NCBI GenBank assembly: GCA_031289145.1
Contig: JAITQA010000029.1
Coordinates: forward strand, 1 to 64,000
DNA length: 64,000 nucleotides
Source of the DNA: Dysgonamonadaceae bacterium
Lineage (GTDB): Bacteria; Bacteroidota; Bacteroidia; Bacteroidales; Azobacteroidaceae
Direction of reading: 5' to 3'
Below, one piece after another: positions 60,451 to 64,000 of the stretch. Positions within the stretch are counted from its first letter, which is position 1. Each line of letters opens with the position of its first letter. A program made the position numbers and the translations under genes. The notes below the pieces were generated by a model. It saw nothing but the letters and a program-made list of their open reading frames with translations. It did not search any database and had not been told where the DNA came from.

Positions 60451-63400
60451 TTATTGCGCCTTGTTTTGTCTGACCAAAGGTGGTTTTCTGAAATTATCAA
60501 CCCGGTTGCTTTGAATCCGGACTTCCTCAAACAGGATGGCATCCGGAACGATTACCGAAATTAAATTCCCTGCATTACCGTTGTATATCAGTTCATTGTC
60601 GGATACAGCCACAATTTTTTTGAAGGCGGAAGCATCCATATTGTTTACCTTTGCCGAACGCACCCGTTTTTCAGCGCCATCGGCAACACTGACTTGATAA
60701 AGTTCCAGCGGAACTGTTCCGCTGCTTGCCGCATCGCGTACAATGTAAGCATATTCATATCCCTCTTCTTTCGCTATTCTGAGAAGTTCTTTTCGGAGTT
60801 CTTCTTTCGGTTTCGTCCGCGTATCGCTCATCCTGACAACGCCGGTATTCGTATAAGCGCCGATTCCGGAAGTATACAAAGCGTGTCCGTTGGAATGGGG
60901 AACTTTAGGTGTCGGCACCCGGTCGTTCAACAGGGTTTTCAGGATGCCGTTTTCTACCAAAGTCAGCCGTGCGGGAGGCACGACCGCTTGTGCGTCTATC
61001 GGAGTGTATCCCAACAATCCGACGCCTTTGTATTCGGGAGTTCCCGTCAGGTCTTCAATGGTGATTTCCTTGGCCGTAATCCGCTTGTCAATCATCTCCT
61101 CCAAGCCGTTCCCTCCGTAGGAAAAGCCTTGAGAGGTCAGGGGTTTTCTTTGTGCAATCAGCGAATTTTCGCCGTGAAAGAAATTGGAATAGAAAGTTCT
61201 GACCACCGCCAGATTTTCGTACAAAACAGGCCCTGCGTAAGCTTCTATTAATTTGGGCGCTTTCATCTCTTCCAAGAGTTTTTCAGCCAAATCTTTACAG
61301 GTTTTCTTGAATGCTTCTACAGTCGGAAAATCTTTGGGATGGGGAAAGGTAAAATCGCAACTCGCCTGTAAATCTTCTCCTTCCTCGGTCTTGACCTGCG
61401 CCGAGGCTTCCAACGAAGCAAAAACAAAAGGCAAGCGGTATTCCGATTTTTCCGTATTGTAAAAATAAATCAGGGCTTTGTAAATATGAAGCGAGACATT
61501 GGAATTGAATATTTCTTTGTAATCGTTAAAAACAGCTGAAGCGGCTTTGGCATATTCCTCGTAAACTTCTCTTTCGAGATTGACTTCAGGCGCCGGAATA
61601 TCGTTCATGACCACAACCGGTGTTTTATCCCAATCCGGCAATTCCAAGTCTTTTTCCGGGATATTCAATTGTTTGATTGCAGAAAGTTTTTGCTCATAAG
61701 TCTCCGCTGCGCTCTTATAAATAGCATCCAAATCCCGCCAGATGGTATAGCGAATGCCTTCTTCGTTGTCCTCCAGACAAGGTGTGCCGTCGTAACCGGA
61801 TGTACCGCCCGTTGTACCACTGAAATTCTCGTCTGTGCACCGGTAATCTCCCATCAACAGACGAGCGCCTCCTGTGCGGAAAGGATAGGTTTCGGACGAA
61901 ATAATACTGCCGTTCATAGCAGAAATCAGCAATTGGTCGACGTCGCTCAAAGTATAGGCGATAAAGAACGGCGCCTGTAGACCTTGCATTTTCAAGCCTT
62001 GCAAAGCGCGGTCGACCTCTTTCCTGATAGACTGTGCGATGATATCACTTCCGGAATCCTTGGCAGCAGCCGTGACCTTGGGTTTCGGCAGCGCTGGGGC
62101 TTGTGATTGGCTCTTGGCTCTTTTTTGGGTTTCAACTTGTTTGACCAACAATGCCGGAGAAACGCAAGCAACCGGTACAGCGCCTGATTCTGCCCCGCAG
62201 GTTCCGTTGAAAACCGCATATTCGCTTCCGCAGGCATCAATCTGTGAAAACATGGCCAAAGGCGTTCCTACCAAATCTACGCCTCTCACCAACTCGTCGG
62301 GACGCCCGTCGGTATAAATTCGGTATACTACCAAAGGATTTACGTTGAATGCGTTAGGAGTATAACGGCTGGTATTGGTGAATCCGCCGGAAACATCCTT
62401 GAAATAGTAAGCATATTCCTTGCCCTGCGATTTGGCTTCTTTCCGCAACTTTTTAATCAATTCGTCTTGACTGAATTTTTGCGAACTTTCGACCATAAGG
62501 TTGGATTGACGGGAAATGGGTGCAGCGCCAATCTGGGCGCGACCATGCCCGTTCGACCGCGGAAAACCTTCTATGGGTGTGCGTGACATCAAAAAGTTTT
62601 TCAAAACGCCATTCTTCACAATCTCTACTTTCCGGGAACGGATTCCCTCGTCATCAAATTGATAATTACCCACCAAGGGTGTTTTTTGATAATATTTTAC
62701 CTGGGGGTCGAAAGTTACGGAAAGATGTTGCGGGAGCACTTTTTCCCCTATTTTTTTCTTAAATGTCTGGGCATCCGTTTCCTGTTTCAGACGGGAACCC
62801 TCTACCCGATGACCGAAAATTTCATGGAAAAATACACCGGCAGCTTCGGGTGAAAGGATAGCCGGGCCTGTGAACGATTCCACAACCGGCGCCTTTTTCA
62901 AGGCGGAAAGCATTCGGCTCATTTCTCCGGCTGCTTTTATCACTTCTGCGTCCGAGGGAAGTTCGGCTAATGAAAATGCCATCCATGACTTGACAAGCGG
63001 TAAATCCATTCCGTCTTCAGCTCTGGTTTCGGCCGATAAGGCCAACTGAAACTTAACGATATTCTGCGCCAATTCCCGCCCTTCGGTATCCACAAAAATT
63101 TTACGTTCCAAAGCGGCGGTTAAAATGGCTGCGGCATCCAAAACATCCTCATTTCCGTTAAAAATTTCGGAATATTTTTTCACCTTTTCTTCCCATTCTT
63201 TCGGATTGATATGCATGTCTTTCCACGGAATAGCCGCTTCGTAATAATTTTCTGCATTCTCTTCGGAAAAATCAGGCGACTTGTCTTCCTGCTCCACTTT
63301 GACGGCCATATTGGCTTTGATTTGGTCGTAAATCTGGACATCTTGCTTGTACAGTTCATCCAATTGCGACCAGATGGCATTTTTTAACACATTGGGATTG

Positions 63401-63762
63401 TTGTCAATTGTAACATAATCGACCCCCATGCGTACATCCCGGTAACTTCCATATCCCGATTCTCTGATCTCGTGCGTATTATCCAGATTTTTATCCCCCA
63501 CTCGCAGGCATGAAGATAATACATGGGTAGGTGAATCCAAACGGGGCGCTGTCTGTAATCGGCCTAACCGACCTACACAAGTCATGGTTTGAAACTCGTC
63601 CAAACGCAATGAAATATAATAAGCAGGCGTACTTTGCTTACTCAAAATGGAAAAATTACGGTCTAATTCCGACTTTAATGTTTCAAATACCGGGTCTTGT
63701 CCCCAAGCTGCAAATGTTCCTGCTAAGTAGCACAAGAAGACAATAAAAATACGTTTATTCAT
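60451..63762 (-). CDS. Exported double TldD/PmbA-like protein (fusion)
   Basis: 1103 residues with a signal peptide (IFIVFLCYLAGTFAAWGQ) starting at ATG 63762. Module 1 (about 20-530) has the TldD zinc-protease motif HEIFGHRVEGSR (about 312) with VGTPLAMFSQIDACG downstream. A Gln/Lys/Pro-rich linker at about 535-565 leads to module 2 (about 565-1103). Module 2 repeats the fold (GARLLMGDYRC, ENLAVVRTFYSNFFHGENSLIAQRKPL, SNGHALYTSGIGAYTNTGVV) but lacks the HExxxH metal motif, as in PmbA/TldE. TldD and TldE normally form a cytoplasmic heterodimer from two genes; here both halves are one exported chain. Substrate unknown. Confidence 0.88.
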   Translation of the reverse strand: MNKRIFIVFLCYLAGTFAAWGQDPVFETLKSELDRNFSILSKQSTPAYYISLRLDEFQTMTCVGRLGRLQTAPRLDSPTHVLSSCLRVGDKNLDNTHEIRESGYGSYRDVRMGVDYVTIDNNPNVLKNAIWSQLDELYKQDVQIYDQIKANMAVKVEQEDKSPDFSEENAENYYEAAIPWKDMHINPKEWEEKVKKYSEIFNGNEDVLDAAAILTAALERKIFVDTEGRELAQNIVKFQLALSAETRAEDGMDLPLVKSWMAFSLAELPSDAEVIKAAGEMSRMLSALKKAPVVESFTGPAILSPEAAGVFFHEIFGHRVEGSRLKQETDAQTFKKKIGEKVLPQHLSVTFDPQVKYYQKTPLVGNYQFDDEGIRSRKVEIVKNGVLKNFLMSRTPIEGFPRSNGHGRAQIGAAPISRQSNLMVESSQKFSQDELIKKLRKEAKSQGKEYAYYFKDVSGGFTNTSRYTPNAFNVNPLVVYRIYTDGRPDELVRGVDLVGTPLAMFSQIDACGSEYAVFNGTCGAESGAVPVACVSPALLVKQVETQKRAKSQSQAPALPKPKVTAAAKDSGSDIIAQSIRKEVDRALQGLKMQGLQAPFFIAYTLSDVDQLLISAMNGSIISSETYPFRTGGARLLMGDYRCTDENFSGTTGGTSGYDGTPCLEDNEEGIRYTIWRDLDAIYKSAAETYEQKLSAIKQLNIPEKDLELPDWDKTPVVVMNDIPAPEVNLEREVYEEYAKAASAVFNDYKEIFNSNVSLHIYKALIYFYNTEKSEYRLPFVFASLEASAQVKTEEGEDLQASCDFTFPHPKDFPTVEAFKKTCKDLAEKLLEEMKAPKLIEAYAGPVLYENLAVVRTFYSNFFHGENSLIAQRKPLTSQGFSYGGNGLEEMIDKRITAKEITIEDLTGTPEYKGVGLLGYTPIDAQAVVPPARLTLVENGILKTLLNDRVPTPKVPHSNGHALYTSGIGAYTNTGVVRMSDTRTKPKEELRKELLRIAKEEGYEYAYIVRDAASSGTVPLELYQVSVADGAEKRVRSAKVNNMDASAFKKIVAVSDNELIYNGNAGNLISVIVPDAILFEEVRIQSNRVDNFRKPPLVRQNKAQ

Positions 63763-63796
63763 CAGGTAAATATTATTTTTTCTGCAATTAAAACGA

Positions 63797-63804
63797 CAAA
63801 GATA
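63797..63804 (-). promoter_or_regulatory. -7 box TATCTTTG of the double-TldD gene
   Basis: Exact TAnnTTTG on the minus strand, 34 bp before the ATG at 63762; a palindrome lies just upstream. Confidence 0.65.
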
Positions 63805-63807
63805 CAA

Positions 63808-63823
63808 ATATGTTACAACATAT
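63808..63823. repeat. Palindrome ATATGTT-AC-AACATAT
   Basis: Perfect 7-bp arms, placed 3 bp upstream of the -7 box of the double-TldD gene and 49 bp before the divergent gene at 63873; a possible operator for either. Confidence 0.45.
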
Positions 63824-63872
63824 CCATTTTATTTTTAACTTAGCAGCGATTATTTAATAAAAATTTTGAAAT

Positions 63873-64000
63873 ATGAAAACTAATTTTCTGCTGATAATCG
63901 TTTGTTTCGTTACATTTTCAGCGACCGCGCAATTAAATAAAAAAGAGAGACCAATGGAAAAATCACCGTATGAATCTTTATGGAATGAAGTAGCGGCTTT
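63873..64000 (+). CDS. Start of an exported protein, cut by the window edge
   Basis: 43 codons are visible: a signal peptide MKTNFLLIIVCFVTFSATAQ, then LNKKERPMEKSPYESLWNEV. The SPYESLWNEV start of the mature part resembles the N-terminus of Bacteroidetes alpha-2-macroglobulin-like proteins, but too little is present to call it. Divergent from the double-TldD gene. Confidence 0.5.
   Translation, partial: MKTNFLLIIVCFVTFSATAQLNKKERPMEKSPYESLWNEVAA

Noticed and set aside
1..64000. tRNA, rRNA, riboswitch or CRISPR array
   Set aside because: No regularly spaced direct repeats, no rRNA-like conserved blocks and no tRNA cloverleaf were recognised by eye; a dedicated RNA search could still find something small.

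Overview
The window comes from a Bacteroidota genome, almost certainly order Bacteroidales. It has two SusC/SusD polysaccharide utilization loci (PULs), many short lipoprotein signals ending in SC or AC, a type IX secretion C-terminal domain, Bacteroidetes-type promoters (TAnnTTTG -7 boxes), and the rpmB-rpmG-DUF4295 cluster typical of the group. I saw no rRNA, tRNA, CRISPR array or intact insertion sequence.

Layout. (1) 1-2500 is an accessory patch: a TIR-domain protein whose 5' end lies outside the window, a formylglycine-generating-enzyme-like (FGE/SUMF1) protein whose C-terminus looks like the variable region of a diversity-generating retroelement (DGR), about 490 bp packed with palindromes, and a 3' fragment of an Rpn/PD-(D/E)XK family transposase. 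(2) 2542-23490 is PUL 1, nine minus-strand genes with tiny gaps or ATGA overlaps. Read in transcription order they are: two GH2 enzymes, a T9SS beta-helix protein, SusC, SusD, a GH99-like lipoprotein, GH43, GH92 and a sialate-O-acetylesterase-type esterase. A divergent GH3 gene sits at its head. (3) 26709-32300 holds a palindrome with a transposase relic, a DUF4249 lipoprotein, a large membrane-anchored regulator (LamG/kelch sensor plus winged helix), two small lipoproteins and an HsdR_N-domain protein. (4) 32433-36123 is housekeeping: uvrB and fhs. (5) 36141-51908 is PUL 2: ECF sigma factor, FecR anti-sigma factor, GH92, SusC with an STN domain, SusD, DUF3823 lipoprotein, a tandem pair of uncharacterised putative glycoside hydrolases, and a GH99 enzyme. 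(6) 52040-53203 is a Gpi18-like multi-membrane mannosyltransferase with its own promoter. (7) 53204-64000 is mostly housekeeping on the minus strand: rpmB/rpmG/DUF4295, an Lrp/AsnC regulator, an S41 protease, coaD, parE, an acetyltransferase-like protein, and an unusual exported double TldD/PmbA protein. The start of another exported protein is at the right edge.

How the genes work together. PUL 2 combines GH92 (alpha-mannosidase family) with GH99 (endo-alpha-mannosidase/mannanase family), so an alpha-mannan or mannose-rich glycan is the best substrate guess. Its sigma/anti-sigma pair and the STN domain of its SusC form the usual trans-envelope switch. PUL 1 has a mixed enzyme set (GH2 twice, GH43, GH92, GH3, esterase) that suits a branched, acetylated heteroglycan or complex N-glycan; no classical regulator lies inside it, and the membrane-anchored regulator at 28197-30779 is the nearest candidate.

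The most unusual points are the TIR plus DGR-like FGE pair, the tandem uncharacterised hydrolases in PUL 2, the fused exported TldD/TldD protein, the GH99-like protein that lacks the catalytic glutamate pair, and a palindromic repeat that is translated as part of a signal peptide.
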